41,325 nt of DNA from JAVKLU01 sp031538895 (GCA_031538895.1 JAVKLU010000034.1:1-41325), one strand, 5' to 3'; shown: positions 1 to 8,972, counted from the stretch's first letter. A program made the numbers and translations. Notes: generated by a model from the sequence alone, not told the origin.

Positions 1-1
1 A

Positions 2-193
2 AAACCTAAGGAGGCGCTCAGCAAAACGCCACTGAGCACACCTTTGAACAACAATTTCAAAGCTCTGAACGCACCTAAGCTCCCCCACGCCTTCGCAATT
101 GGGGAATCAAACGCTGAAGAGCTCAACGCTGAAGAACTCAAGGTTGAGGAACTATCCGTTGAGGAACAAAACTGTTGTGCTTGTTTCATATAA
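2..193 (+). CDS. Possible 3' end of an unknown ORF with EEL repeats and a Cys-rich tail (partial)
   Basis: This frame is open from the left window edge to a TAA at 191-193 and has no obvious start inside the window. The translated end carries four five-residue units (NAEEL, NAEEL, KVEEL, SVEEQ) followed by NCCACFI and the stop. The units come from a 15-bp tandem repeat at 110-169. I do not recognise a family. An acidic repeated segment before a short Cys-rich C-terminus could fit a modified-peptide precursor or a metal-binding tail, but that is only a guess. A competing plus-strand frame (99-317) also crosses the repeat, so the coding status is uncertain. Confidence 0.3.
   Translation, partial: KPKEALSKTPLSTPLNNNFKALNAPKLPHAFAIGESNAEELNAEELKVEELSVEEQNCCACFI
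110..169 (+). repeat. Four tandem 15-bp units
   Basis: Four consecutive 15-bp units start at 110, 125, 140 and 155. The first two differ at one position and the last two are more diverged. The period is a multiple of three, so the repeat keeps any reading frame that crosses it open. Confidence 0.75.
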
Positions 194-576
194 AAACCTT
201 GTAATAAAAAATCAAGATAAAAAATCATTTAGAAGTAATTCATCGGGCCAACCCATAAACGCCTCGAAAGATAATATCAAAGAAGAACTCATCAAACCAT
301 CACTATCTATTGTGTAAATAACATAAGTGATGAAATGAGGTTTTATTACAACATCCTGAGTCCACGATTTCATAGTCGAAATATGTTGATCTCTCTATTA
401 AAATCAAGGGTTTAGCTCTGTATGTGCGACTCGTTCTGATGGCCCCTGACTCCCGATGCGATCGAGAGCGGCCAAAAATGACATCCTCAAATTCCTTTTG
501 GCCGTGCTGTGTTTGGGCAAAAACGAATTCGATGCCGATGAGGTGTTAAATGCCAATACGGCGCTAAAAAACGCTC
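194..576. other. Non-coding stretch downstream of glnS, with an inverted repeat
   Basis: I see no convincing gene here. An 8-bp inverted repeat (GGCCAAAA at 470-477 and TTTTGGCC at 496-503, 18-base loop) could form a hairpin downstream of the minus-strand glnS. It has no T-run after it, so it is not a typical intrinsic terminator. Confidence 0.5.
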
Positions 577-2280
577 TTATTTTTTTAAACCAATTGCCAA
601 ATTAAACACCGGTTTGGCTGGCGTATGGTCCTGCGCATCGCTGACAAAATAACCGACGCGCTCAAACTGAAAATGACTCAAAGGCGCAGCGTTCTGAATA
701 CCCTGCTCTAAAAACCCAAATACTATTTTTTCGGAGTCGGGATTAAGTACGGCTTCAATCTCGTCACTTTGTGCTTCTGGGTTTTCTGTCAAGAACAAAC
801 GTTCGTACAAACGAAATTCGGCAGGCACTGCATCGTGCCAACTGAGCCAATGAATATTACCTTTGACTTTATACAAGTTCGCACCGTCGGTACCGCTTTT
901 GCTGTCCGCAAAATAATTGCAATGCACGCGCGTTACGCGTCCTGTTTCGTCCACATCAAAGCCGGTGCACTGAACCACAAAACCATGTCGCAGGCGCACA
1001 CGCGCACCAAGGGTCAAGCGAAAAAAACCTTTTTCAGGCGTCACTTGAAAATCATCACGCGTAATCCACAACTGCCGACTCCAAGCAAAATGCCGCTGCC
1101 CGCGTTCCGGAAAATTCGGATGAATCGGCGCATGGCAAGCTTCGATTTGACCTTCGGGAAAATTATCGATCACCAGCTCCAGCGGATCAATCACCGCCAC
1201 GGCACGCGCCGCGTCTAATTCCAAAGTTTCACGCAATGCGCCTTCAAGCGTTGCAACATCAATCCAACTATCGGCTTTTGACACCCCCGCACGATCACAG
1301 AACAAACGAATCGCGGCAGGCGTATAGCCGCGCCGACGCAATCCCGCTAAGGTTGGCAAGCGCGGATCATCCCACCCCCGCACCCGCTGTTCAGTCACCA
1401 ATTTCAACAATTTACGTTTGCTGGTCAAGGTGAAGGACAGGTTCAAACGTGCAAACTCTGTTTGTTGCGGCAAGCGATGTGCGAAATAGCCCAGACTCTG
1501 CAAAGTCGTCAGCAACCAGTTATATAAAGGTCTATGGTCTTCAAATTCCAAAGTACACAAAGAATGCGTGACTTTTTCCAAAGCGTCTGAAATCGGATGT
1601 GTGTAGTCGTACATCGGATAGATGCACCAGGCATCGCCCGTGCGGTGATGATGGGCGCGTCGAATCCGATACAACACCGGATCACGCAAATTGATGTTGG
1701 GTGCCAACATATCAATCTTGGCACGCAGTACTTGCGATCCATCGGTGAATTTTCCTGCGCGCATGTCCTGAAACATTTGTAAAGACTCTGCGGCAGGGCG
1801 ATTGCGAAAGGGTGAATCAATTCCCGGGCGGGTTAAATTGCCACGACCCAGGCGAATCTCCTCTGCGGTTTGCGAATCGACATACGCGTGGCCAGCCCGA
1901 ATCAAGGCGCACGCCATCTCGAACAAGGGTTCAAAATAATCACTCGCAAAATACAAATGTTCTGTTGCACCCTCGTTCCACGAATAACCCAGCCAACGCA
2001 CCGTATCCAAAATTGACTGAACGTATTCATCGCTCTCTTTTTCAGGATTAGTGTCATCAAAACGCATATGGCATTTGCCGCCATATTGCTGCGCCAAACC
2101 AAAATTAATCACAATCGATTTGGCGTGCCCAATATGCAAGTACCCATTAGGCTCTGGCGGGAAGCGCGTCACAATGGCGGGTTGGCCTAATGCCGTCGGC
2201 GTTTTTTCTAAATCGCGTTCAATCAAACTGCGCAAAAAATTCGACGTTGTCGGTGGTGCAGAAGTTAGAGAGTCTGACAT
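577..2280 (-). CDS. glnS: Glutaminyl-tRNA synthetase
   Basis: Class I cytoplasmic aminoacyl-tRNA synthetase that charges tRNA-Gln with glutamine using ATP. The 567-residue protein is close to the E. coli enzyme (about 554). The N-terminal catalytic domain shows PPEPNGYLHIGH at residues 41-52 (the HIGH motif). The KMSKS-type loop is TSKRK at 286-290, with Thr where many homologues have Met, followed by the conserved GWDDPR and GLRRRGYT segments. The C-terminal part is the anticodon-binding beta-barrel region. It is the last gene of a minus-strand run rluD-pgeF-glnS and begins 16 bp after the pgeF stop. A directly encoded GlnRS is usual in beta- and gammaproteobacteria. Confidence 0.97.
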   Translation of the reverse strand: MSDSLTSAPPTTSNFLRSLIERDLEKTPTALGQPAIVTRFPPEPNGYLHIGHAKSIVINFGLAQQYGGKCHMRFDDTNPEKESDEYVQSILDTVRWLGYSWNEGATEHLYFASDYFEPLFEMACALIRAGHAYVDSQTAEEIRLGRGNLTRPGIDSPFRNRPAAESLQMFQDMRAGKFTDGSQVLRAKIDMLAPNINLRDPVLYRIRRAHHHRTGDAWCIYPMYDYTHPISDALEKVTHSLCTLEFEDHRPLYNWLLTTLQSLGYFAHRLPQQTEFARLNLSFTLTSKRKLLKLVTEQRVRGWDDPRLPTLAGLRRRGYTPAAIRLFCDRAGVSKADSWIDVATLEGALRETLELDAARAVAVIDPLELVIDNFPEGQIEACHAPIHPNFPERGQRHFAWSRQLWITRDDFQVTPEKGFFRLTLGARVRLRHGFVVQCTGFDVDETGRVTRVHCNYFADSKSGTDGANLYKVKGNIHWLSWHDAVPAEFRLYERLFLTENPEAQSDEIEAVLNPDSEKIVFGFLEQGIQNAAPLSHFQFERVGYFVSDAQDHTPAKPVFNLAIGLKK

Positions 2281-2296
2281 AAAAATAAAAATAAAA

Positions 2297-3124
2297 TTAC
2301 ACCCTTCGTGCGATCACACTGGCCATGCGACCTTGCGGCGCGTGTTGTTGCGTGTCACGACGATAGGAATAAAACTGATTCCCTTGCGCAAACGTACATC
2401 CTGAGGCAGCACTCACCTGCGTTACACCCACACGCGCTAGGGCCAATTGAGCCAGTGCGTGTAAATCCGCGTAGTAACGATCCGAAGTTTTAGCCACAGC
2501 TTTATCTGAAGTCTTGTCCGCGCTGGCTTTGAACGCCGTCTTCGAAAATCCTGCGTCCATAAATTGCGCGCGAACTTCTGGGCCGACCTCAAACGCATCA
2601 AGGCCTATGCACACCCCTAACCAAGCGGCATAAGTCGCAGGGTGATGCAACTGCAATTTTGCCACTGTCGCCTCGATCACGCCATTGATCACGCCACGCC
2701 AACCTGCATGAATCGCCGCGACCGCTTTACCGTCATTGCTACACAACAAAATCGGCAAACAATCCGCAGTCATCACCACGCAGGCATAGCGCGTTGAAAA
2801 GCTCACCGATGCATCCGCGTTCACCGGAATGCCGCGCAAAATATCGGGCATCACTTCATCAACATCCACCACAGTTGCGCTGTGGGTCTGATTTAACCAC
2901 GCCAATGGACGGCCAAAAACCGTTTCCACTTGCGCACGATTCTGTTGCACCCGACGAGCCTCATCACCCACATGCTGCGCCAGATTAAACCCGCGCACAT
3001 CATTCAAGGCCCCGCCCACGCGCGTGGTCATCGCGCTCATTACCGAATCTTGAATCATCAAACTGGACGGCCATTGCGGAATCACCCGCGCCTGCCACCA
3101 CGCTGCATCAGAATTAGCTAACAT
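2297..3124 (-). CDS. pgeF: Multicopper polyphenol oxidase / YfiH (PgeF) family protein
   Basis: YfiH/DUF152 family. Members have been described as copper-dependent laccases, purine nucleoside phosphorylases/deaminases, and peptidoglycan-editing factors (PgeF), so the in vivo role is not certain. With the start at 3124 the protein has 275 residues. The metal-site motifs are present: QTHS (His81), TADCLPILL (Cys122) and HAGWRG (His139), followed by the typical CIGLDAFEVGPEV segment. I prefer the ATG at 3124 (MLANSDAAWW) because longer starts at 3136 and 3160 run into rluD. The chosen start still overlaps the rluD 3' end by 11 bp, which suggests translational coupling. The rluD-pgeF order is common in proteobacteria. 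Confidence 0.9.
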   Translation of the reverse strand: MLANSDAAWWQARVIPQWPSSLMIQDSVMSAMTTRVGGALNDVRGFNLAQHVGDEARRVQQNRAQVETVFGRPLAWLNQTHSATVVDVDEVMPDILRGIPVNADASVSFSTRYACVVMTADCLPILLCSNDGKAVAAIHAGWRGVINGVIEATVAKLQLHHPATYAAWLGVCIGLDAFEVGPEVRAQFMDAGFSKTAFKASADKTSDKAVAKTSDRYYADLHALAQLALARVGVTQVSAASGCTFAQGNQFYSYRRDTQQHAPQGRMASVIARRV

Positions 3125-4139
3125 TGTCAATCGCATCGCGCAAATCCAAACGATCCGCAAGCGCTAATAAGTCGTCGGGCACCGACGCGCGAAACTGCAA
3201 ATGCTTATGGTTGCGCGGATGAATAAAGCCAATTTGTTGGGCGTGTAAAGCCTGGCGCGGCAAAATATTTTGCTGCGATTTCATTCGTCCGGCGTAGACC
3301 ACGTCGCCCAATAAAGGAAAGCCGACATGCTCTAAATGCACGCGAATTTGATGCGTTCGCCCAGTCGCCAAATCGCAGCGTAACAAAGCGCAGGTCGGTG
3401 ATTCCTGCCAACCCAAAACTTGGTAATAAGTCAAAGCCGGCTTCCCATTGCCGACAATCGCCATTTTGGTTCGCGCCGTCGGATGCCGCGCAATCGCTTG
3501 ATCAATCTTGCCCTTTTCTGGCGGAGTGCCCCACACAAAAGCCAAATAGCGTCGTTTCATGCTGCGGTCTTGCAATTGATTGATCAATAAATTTTGCGCA
3601 TGTAAATTTTTGGCCACCACCAAAACTCCACTGGTCAATTTGTCCAAACGATGCACCAAACCGGCACGTGGTAAGCGCGCAACTTCGGGGTAACGGAACA
3701 GCAAACCGTTCATCAAAGTACCACTCCAATTACCTGCCGCCGGATGCACCACTAAACCTGCATGTTTGTTAATCACCGCGACATCATCGTCTTCATAAAT
3801 CACTTCAAAAGCGATGTCTTGGGCGCGAAACGATTGTTGAATTTCGCTTTCGCGCGGCGTCACCATCAACTCGTCGCCACCTTTCAAGCCATAACGCGTA
3901 TCGATCACCGTCCGCGATTCTGATCCACTGGTCACCAAGACTTGACCCGCGCGGATCCAATCCTGAACACGCACACGCGAGGTATCCTGCCAGTCTTGAA
4001 ACTCGGGATCGAGTTTCAAAGTATCGCTAATAAATTTATCTAAGCGCTCGCCATGCATCGCAAAAGGCACCAGCAACTTTAGTGCGGGCAACTCGGCCTC
4101 GATTTCATCTATCTGCTCTGGCGCATTGTCGTTATTCAT
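3114..4139 (-). CDS. rluD: 23S rRNA pseudouridine synthase, RluD type
   Basis: RluA-family pseudouridine synthase. RluD isomerises uridines 1911, 1915 and 1917 in helix 69 of 23S rRNA. The protein has 341 residues: an N-terminal S4 RNA-binding domain (GERLDKFISDTL) and a catalytic domain with the signature HRLDKLTSG at residues 163-171, with Asp166 as the expected nucleophile. I place the start at 4139 (MNNDNAPEQ). The frame stays open to 4214, but that extension simply translates the terminator hairpin of the upstream ppiC gene. RluA or RluC specificity cannot be fully excluded, although the pairing with pgeF favours RluD. Confidence 0.92.
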   Translation of the reverse strand: MNNDNAPEQIDEIEAELPALKLLVPFAMHGERLDKFISDTLKLDPEFQDWQDTSRVRVQDWIRAGQVLVTSGSESRTVIDTRYGLKGGDELMVTPRESEIQQSFRAQDIAFEVIYEDDDVAVINKHAGLVVHPAAGNWSGTLMNGLLFRYPEVARLPRAGLVHRLDKLTSGVLVVAKNLHAQNLLINQLQDRSMKRRYLAFVWGTPPEKGKIDQAIARHPTARTKMAIVGNGKPALTYYQVLGWQESPTCALLRCDLATGRTHQIRVHLEHVGFPLLGDVVYAGRMKSQQNILPRQALHAQQIGFIHPRNHKHLQFRASVPDDLLALADRLDLRDAIDNVS

Positions 4140-4175
4140 AAAACGGGGAATGGCTACTCCAACAAAATTGCGGCG

Positions 4176-4207
4176 ACAAAAAAACAAAGCCCCCGCAAAA
4201 GCGGGGG
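4176..4207 (-). terminator. Rho-independent terminator of tatD-ppiC
   Basis: On the minus strand there is a perfect 7-bp GC stem (CCCCCGC / GCGGGGG, 4-base loop, 4190-4207) followed by CTTTG and a run of seven Ts. It lies between the ppiC stop and the rluD start, so it separates the two minus-strand operons. Confidence 0.9.
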
Positions 4208-4323
4208 TCGGCAATATTCAACACTATTCAACAATGCAATACCTCAGAGCGGCTATTCAAACATCTCTATTTCTGCGCACGCCGCTTTGTAGTCGAAACA
4301 GGCCTACTAAAAACCAACTTGCC

Positions 4324-5127
4324 TTATTCCACTTTCGCTTTAGCGCGCAAGGCTGTTTGAAATTCGCGTAAGCGTTTTTCAATCAAACTATCTTCGATTT
4401 GTTGTTTCACATCGGCAAACGGAATCAAGGTTGCATCGCGAACTTCTTCCAAACGAATCACGTGATAACCAAATTCTGTTTTTACCGGATTACTGGTGAC
4501 TTGGCCGACTTTCAAAGCTGTTAAGGCATCGCTAAATGGCTTCACATAAGCGTTTGGTGCAGCCCAACCTAAATCACCGCCATTTTTTGCAGAACCGGAA
4601 TCCAATGATTTTTCAGCCAGGGTTTCAAATTTTTTACCTGCGCGAATCTTTGCTAAAACCTCTTTAGCTTCTTCTTCGGTGGCAACTAGGACATGGCGAG
4701 AATGGTATTCCTTATTGCTCGCACCGTTCTTATATTGGTCATATTCTTTTTGGACATCTGCTGCGCTTACCGGATTTTTCTTTTTAAAGTCGCTCGCCAA
4801 GGCGCGAATCAAAATTGTTTGACGCGCAAGCTGCATTTGTGTTGCGATTTCTGATTCTTTTGCCAAACCCTGCCGTTCCGCCTCTTGTTCGATTACCGCG
4901 CGATTGATCAATTCGTCTTTCAACATGGCGCGCAATTCAGGCGTGTCCTCTTGCCCCAAGTTTTTTTGTTGCGCCGCCAAAATATTGAGCATGGACGAAG
5001 GAATCGCTTTACCATTGACCACCGCGACATTTTGCGCCTGCGCTGAAAACATCGTCAAGGTCAGAGTAATCGCCAGCGATGAGGTCAACATTGAGGAAAC
5101 CGCTTTAAAGGAAATGAAGTTTTTCAT
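4324..5127 (-). CDS. Periplasmic parvulin-type peptidyl-prolyl cis-trans isomerase
   Basis: Secreted PPIase of the PpiC/parvulin family, expected to assist folding of envelope proteins. The 267-residue protein starts with a signal peptide (MKNF..., hydrophobic residues about 9-26, likely cleavage after AQA near residue 32). A SurA-N-like helical region follows. The single parvulin domain spans about residues 140-233, with HSRHVLV, GGDLGW and FGYHVIRLEEVRDA. It has one PPIase domain, unlike SurA with two. The gene starts 11 bp after the tatD stop, so the two are probably co-transcribed, and the operon ends at the hairpin at 4176-4207. Confidence 0.92.
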   Translation of the reverse strand: MKNFISFKAVSSMLTSSLAITLTLTMFSAQAQNVAVVNGKAIPSSMLNILAAQQKNLGQEDTPELRAMLKDELINRAVIEQEAERQGLAKESEIATQMQLARQTILIRALASDFKKKNPVSAADVQKEYDQYKNGASNKEYHSRHVLVATEEEAKEVLAKIRAGKKFETLAEKSLDSGSAKNGGDLGWAAPNAYVKPFSDALTALKVGQVTSNPVKTEFGYHVIRLEEVRDATLIPFADVKQQIEDSLIEKRLREFQTALRAKAKVE

Positions 5128-5138
5128 AGCAATAATAA

Positions 5139-5930
5139 TTAAGAAGAAAGAGAAAACAACCGAAAAAAATTCACACTGGTCGCTGCTGCCACAGATTCTA
5201 ACGAGATTCCACGAACTTGCGCCAACGCCGCGCCGACTAAAGGAACAAAGGCTGGGCTATTGGTTTTGCCGCGATGTGGTGCCGGCGCTAAATACGGCGA
5301 ATCGGTTTCTATCAAGGTCCGCTCTAACGGGATTGCTTGCGCAACCTCACGCAGACTATGCGCGTTTTTAAACGTTAGGATTCCTGAAAACGAAATATGA
5401 AAGCCCAAGTCTAGCGCGGCAAACGCGACTTCTTTGCTTTCGGTGAAGCAATGCAAAATACCACCGACCTGATCCGCCTTGTGTTCGCGCATCATCGCCA
5501 AAGTATCTTCAGACGCATTTCGGGTATGAATCACGAGTGGTTTTTGACTAATCCGCGCCGCTTCGATATGCCGCGCAAAACGCGCTTGCTGATTGACTTT
5601 GAACGCGTCATCGTTGCGTCGGTAATAGTCCAAACCAGTCTCGCCAATCGCAATCACTTTGGGATCAGTCGCCAACGCTACTAACTGATCGACCGTCGCT
5701 TCGGGCGCTGTGCCATTTTCATCCTGATCATCTTCATCCGGATGCACCCCAACACTGGCGTATAAATTGGGATAACGATGCGCCAGCGCAATCACTTGTG
5801 CGCATTCATTTAACTTTACCGAAATGGTCAGTGCATGAGACACCTGCGCTACCCGCATATCATCAATCACACCATCCAAAGTATCGATAAATTCAGGAAA
5901 GTTCAGGTGACAATGTGAATCAACAAACAT
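5139..5930 (-). CDS. tatD: TatD family metal-dependent DNase
   Basis: TatD/YcfH-type metal-dependent hydrolase with a TIM-barrel fold. Family members act as 3'-5' exonucleases or deoxyribonucleases in the cytoplasm. With the ATG at 5930 the protein has 263 residues and begins MFVDSHCHLNF, which places the metal ligands at His6 and His8. Further signatures are AIGETGLDYYR, VIHTRNASEDT, GGILHCFTES and the ETDSPYLAP motif near the C-terminus. An open extension to 6038 has no homologous sequence and is discarded. The gene is the first of a two-gene operon with ppiC and is divergent from the RidA-family gene. Confidence 0.93.
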   Translation of the reverse strand: MFVDSHCHLNFPEFIDTLDGVIDDMRVAQVSHALTISVKLNECAQVIALAHRYPNLYASVGVHPDEDDQDENGTAPEATVDQLVALATDPKVIAIGETGLDYYRRNDDAFKVNQQARFARHIEAARISQKPLVIHTRNASEDTLAMMREHKADQVGGILHCFTESKEVAFAALDLGFHISFSGILTFKNAHSLREVAQAIPLERTLIETDSPYLAPAPHRGKTNSPAFVPLVGAALAQVRGISLESVAAATSVNFFRLFSLSS

Positions 5931-6054
5931 TTTTAGGCCGCTTAAAATAATCAGAGACGCGCAGTGTAACGACTTTATCAATTTAATTGTGTGCGGCGGG
6001 CTCACATCAAATTCACAACAGGTTCGTAGTGGCGACACGAATGTTGATCAAGGC

Positions 6055-6066
6055 ATCACTAGTGAT
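6055..6066. promoter_or_regulatory. 12-bp palindrome in the tatD / ridA-like divergent region
   Basis: ATCACTAGTGAT is a perfect 12-bp palindrome in the 173-bp region between the divergent tatD and RidA-family starts. It lies 38 bp upstream of the latter, where a dimeric regulator could bind. No regulator is identifiable. Confidence 0.3.
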
Positions 6067-6103
6067 TTCCGTAGAATCACTGTTTTCTTTTACGCCAACT
6101 AAC

Positions 6104-6559
6104 ATGACCATCGCCCAACAACTGATCGCTGAAGGTATTTCTTTATCAGCCCCCGCCACGCCCGCAGCCGCTTACGTGATGACACAACGCATCGGCAACA
6201 CGTTTTATGTTTCGGGCCATCTGAGCAAAAAAGACGGCGCCGTTTGGGTGGGCAAACTGGGCACTACCATAACCACCGCGCAAGGCAAAGATGCCGCGCG
6301 CGCTGCCGCAATTGATTTGATCGGAACTTTACAAGCCGCCGTCGGTGATTTGGAAAAAGTGCGTATCGTTAAATTGATGGGCTTGGTTAATTCAAGTGCT
6401 GAATTTACCGAACACCATTTGGTGATCAATGGCGCCTCAGAATTATTGGTCAAAATTTTTGGAGACAAAGGCATTCACGCCCGCTCCGCCTTCGGTGTTG
6501 CGCAGATTCCACTGGGCGCTTGCGTAGAAATCGAATTGATTGCGGAAGTTTTACCCTAA
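6104..6559 (+). CDS. RidA/YjgF-YER057c-UK114 family protein
   Basis: Small Rid-superfamily protein. RidA members deaminate reactive enamine/imine intermediates formed by PLP enzymes; other subgroups have unknown substrates. The 151-residue length is at the longer end, typical of the YjgH/'atu1953-like' subgroup (GNTFYVSGHLSKKDG..., GLVNSSAEFTEHHLVINGAS, GIHARSAFGVAQIPLGACVEIELIAEV). The C-terminal RSA/G-V-IPLGA-VEIE pattern is conserved. The start at 6104 (MTIAQQLIAEG) matches the family; an open extension to 5987 is ignored. The exact Rid subgroup cannot be fixed by eye. Confidence 0.88.
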   Translation: MTIAQQLIAEGISLSAPATPAAAYVMTQRIGNTFYVSGHLSKKDGAVWVGKLGTTITTAQGKDAARAAAIDLIGTLQAAVGDLEKVRIVKLMGLVNSSAEFTEHHLVINGASELLVKIFGDKGIHARSAFGVAQIPLGACVEIELIAEVLP

Positions 6560-6693
6560 AAATGTTCTTAATAAGGACTCTGAAGAGTGTTCTCGTGCGT
6601 TAAGCCAAGGGGAAACAATCCGTTAGCACACGGCAAAACAGTGTTATTCAAGCCACCCCTAATTTTCTTGCTGCTTTAATTTTTATTGATTCC

Positions 6694-8415
6694 ATGCTTG
6701 CCTCAAAGTTCTTTATTTCGACGCTCAAAGAAGCACCCGCCGACGCTGAAATCATCAGTCATCAACTGATGTTGCGCGCGGGTTTGATTAAACGCATGGC
6801 GGCAGGGATTTACACCTATATGCCCATGGGCTTGCGGATTATTCGAAAAATTGAAACCATCGTGCGCAACGAAATGAATGCGGCAGGTGCAATTGAATTG
6901 TCGATGCCGGTTGTGCAACCGGCCGAATTGTGGCAACAAACGGGACGTTGGGAGAAGTATGGCGCTGAACTCATGCGCGTGAAAGATCGACATGGCCGCG
7001 ACTTTATTATTCAACCAACCTCGGAAGAAGTCGTGACCTCGGTGGTCGCCAGCGAAATCAAATCCTATCGCCAGCTTCCCCTTAATCTGTATCACATTCA
7101 AACCAAGTTTCGTGATGAGCGCCGACCCCGCTTTGGCGTGATGCGCGGACGCGAATTTACGATGAAAGACGCGTATTCTTTTGATCGCAATGTCGAGGGA
7201 TTAAAAATCAGTTACCAAAAAATGTTTGACGCCTACATCACGATTTTCACGCGCTTTGGTTTGCAGTTCCGCGCGGTTCAAGCGGATAACGGCGCCATTG
7301 GCGGCGAAGGTTCGCACGAGTTTCACGTCATCGCCAAAACTGGCGAAGATGCGCTGGTGTACTGCCCCACTTCATCGTTTGCCGCCAATATCGAATCGGC
7401 CCAGGCCCTGCCCTTATTGTCTGAACGAGTGAGCGCCAAAGAAGCCTTAACTTTGACGCTAACACCACAACAAAGCAAATGTGAATCCGTCGCAGAATTT
7501 TTAAAATTGCCTTTGACCCAAACCGTCAAATCATTGGTGTTAGCGGTCGATCAAGGTGAAGGCAAACCGGCACAAATTTGCCTGTTGTTAATCCGTGGCG
7601 ATCACGAGCTCAACGAAATTAAAGTGGGCAAAATCAGTGGAATGACTGATTTTCGTTTTGCCACTGAAAGCGAAATCCTGACCCACTTTGGTACACCACC
7701 AGGATATTTAGGCCCTATCGGATTAACAGGCGTCCGCGTGATTGCCGACACTACCGTTGCGCGCATGAGCGATTTTGTGTGCGGCGCCAATCAAGTTGAC
7801 CATCACTTCACCGGCGTGAATTGGGGTCGCGATTTGCCCGAACCAGAAGTCGCCGATATTCGAAATGTCGTTGCAGGCGATCCGTCGCCGTGCGGCGGTG
7901 GCGCGCTGGCGCTTGAACGCGGGATAGAAGTTGGGCACGTATTCCAATTAGGCACGCGCTACTCGATTGACCTCAATGCCAATTACTTGGATGAGAACGG
8001 CAAACCGCAACCGATGCAAATGGGTTGTTACGGCATTGGCATCACACGCATCATGGGCGCGGCAATTGAACAAAATTTTGACGATAAAGGCATTATTTGG
8101 CCCGCATCTATCGCCCCCTTTTCGGTGGTGATTTGCCTGATCGGCGCAGATAAATCAACGGACGTACAAGCGCAAGCGCAGTTATTGTATCAACAGTTGG
8201 TCAATGCAGGAATTGATGTCATCGTTGACGATCGCGGTCTACGCCCGGGCGTGATGTTTGCTGATTGGGAGTTAATTGGTATCCCCGTTCGTGTGGTGAT
8301 TGGTGAGCGCGGTTTGGCTGAAGGCCTGGTGGAAGTGCAAACGCGACGGGCGGGCGCAGTAGAAAAAATCGCTCCCACCGAGGTTTTGGCCTGGACACAA
8401 AAAGCCTTGGCGTAA
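6694..8415 (+). CDS. proS: Prolyl-tRNA synthetase (bacterial type with editing domain)
   Basis: Class II synthetase that charges tRNA-Pro. The 573 residues match the bacterial long form. The N-terminal catalytic core has motif 1 around MPMGLRIIRKIE and motif 2 (FRDERRPRFGVMRGREFTMKDAYSF). A YbaK-like INS editing domain is inserted at about residues 235-385 (SVAEFLKLPLTQTVKSLVLAV, IRGDHELNEIKVGK). Motif 3 is GCYGIGITRIMGA, and the anticodon-binding domain is C-terminal (DVIVDDRGLRPGVMFADWELIGIP). The gene stands alone on the plus strand and is followed by a weak hairpin and rpmE2. Confidence 0.97.
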   Translation: MLASKFFISTLKEAPADAEIISHQLMLRAGLIKRMAAGIYTYMPMGLRIIRKIETIVRNEMNAAGAIELSMPVVQPAELWQQTGRWEKYGAELMRVKDRHGRDFIIQPTSEEVVTSVVASEIKSYRQLPLNLYHIQTKFRDERRPRFGVMRGREFTMKDAYSFDRNVEGLKISYQKMFDAYITIFTRFGLQFRAVQADNGAIGGEGSHEFHVIAKTGEDALVYCPTSSFAANIESAQALPLLSERVSAKEALTLTLTPQQSKCESVAEFLKLPLTQTVKSLVLAVDQGEGKPAQICLLLIRGDHELNEIKVGKISGMTDFRFATESEILTHFGTPPGYLGPIGLTGVRVIADTTVARMSDFVCGANQVDHHFTGVNWGRDLPEPEVADIRNVVAGDPSPCGGGALALERGIEVGHVFQLGTRYSIDLNANYLDENGKPQPMQMGCYGIGITRIMGAAIEQNFDDKGIIWPASIAPFSVVICLIGADKSTDVQAQAQLLYQQLVNAGIDVIVDDRGLRPGVMFADWELIGIPVRVVIGERGLAEGLVEVQTRRAGAVEKIAPTEVLAWTQKALA

Positions 8416-8443
8416 ACGCTGATTATTTGTGTTCGAGTGTCAG

Positions 8444-8463
8444 TCAAGGCCCTTGATTTTTTT
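8444..8463 (+). terminator. Short hairpin with T-run after proS
   Basis: TCAAG GCC CTTGA followed by seven Ts lies 29 bp after the proS stop. The 5-bp stem is short, so it is probably a weak terminator. Confidence 0.5.
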
Positions 8464-8600
8464 GATTATGTTTGATTGTTAAGGGCTTAATTTGACGCGC
8501 AAGTCGCGCAATTGAGTTTCTGGCATAATGGCCGCCCTTTTCGGATAAGTGGTCCTGCGCATGGGGCGCAAGATTGGCTACCCATTTTGTTGGAGTCCTC

Positions 8601-8864
8601 ATGAAAGCTGGTATACACCCTGATTATCGTGAAGTCGTGTTTCAAGATATGTCCACCGACTTCAAATTTATTACGCGCTCAACAGTTCAAAGCAAAGAGA
8701 AAATTACCTTAGACGGCAAAGAATATCCTTTGATCAAATTGGACGTGACCTCAGAATCACATCCTTTTTACACCGGTCAACACAAAATTGTTGATGCGGC
8801 AGGTCGAGTCGAGAAGTTCCGCCGTAAATTTGGTAAAACAGGTTCTTCAGTTAACCTCGGTTAA
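8601..8864 (+). CDS. rpmE2: 50S ribosomal protein L31 type B (zinc-free paralogue)
   Basis: Ribosomal protein L31 of the YkgM/type B class, 87 residues. It starts MKAGIHPDYREVVFQD and contains the typical ITLDGKEYPLIKLDVTSESHPFYTG and KFRRKFGK segments. There are no cysteines, so it lacks the zinc-binding CxxC motif of type A L31. In many bacteria the type B form is expressed under zinc limitation through Zur; I did not find a clear Zur site here. The start at 8601 has a good Shine-Dalgarno (GGAG at 8592-8595). The same TGGAGTC context precedes adk. Confidence 0.95.
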   Translation: MKAGIHPDYREVVFQDMSTDFKFITRSTVQSKEKITLDGKEYPLIKLDVTSESHPFYTGQHKIVDAAGRVEKFRRKFGKTGSSVNLG

Positions 8865-8904
8865 TGATTTACAGTCCTTAATTAAAGCTTCGAATTAAAG
8901 TCTT

Positions 8905-8944
8905 AAAAAACGCGACGTGTCACTCTGGCTCGTCGCGTTTTTTT
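8905..8944 (+). terminator. Rho-independent terminator after rpmE2
   Basis: An A-run, stem CGCGACG (8911-8917), 13-base loop, stem CGTCGCG (8931-8937) and seven Ts. The A-run on the other side makes it potentially bidirectional. Confidence 0.9.
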
Positions 8945-8972
8945 ATGTTTAAGCGCTTCTTTACAAAAATTT

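Noticed and set aside
99..317. 72-codon plus-strand frame over the 15-bp repeat array
   Set aside because: Its pentapeptide-like pattern comes from the DNA repeat. It has no good ribosome-binding site and conflicts with the other open frame, which runs in from the window edge.
470..503. Inverted repeat as a glnS terminator
   Set aside because: The 18-base loop and lack of a T-run on the minus strand make intrinsic termination unlikely.
4139..4214. N-terminal extension of RluD to 4214
   Set aside because: The extra codons translate the GC stem, loop and T-run of the ppiC terminator; homology begins only at the start at 4139.
8492..8529. TTGACG and CATAAT as an rpmE2 promoter
   Set aside because: The 26-bp spacing is too long for a normal sigma-70 promoter, and no better -35 is seen at 17 bp.
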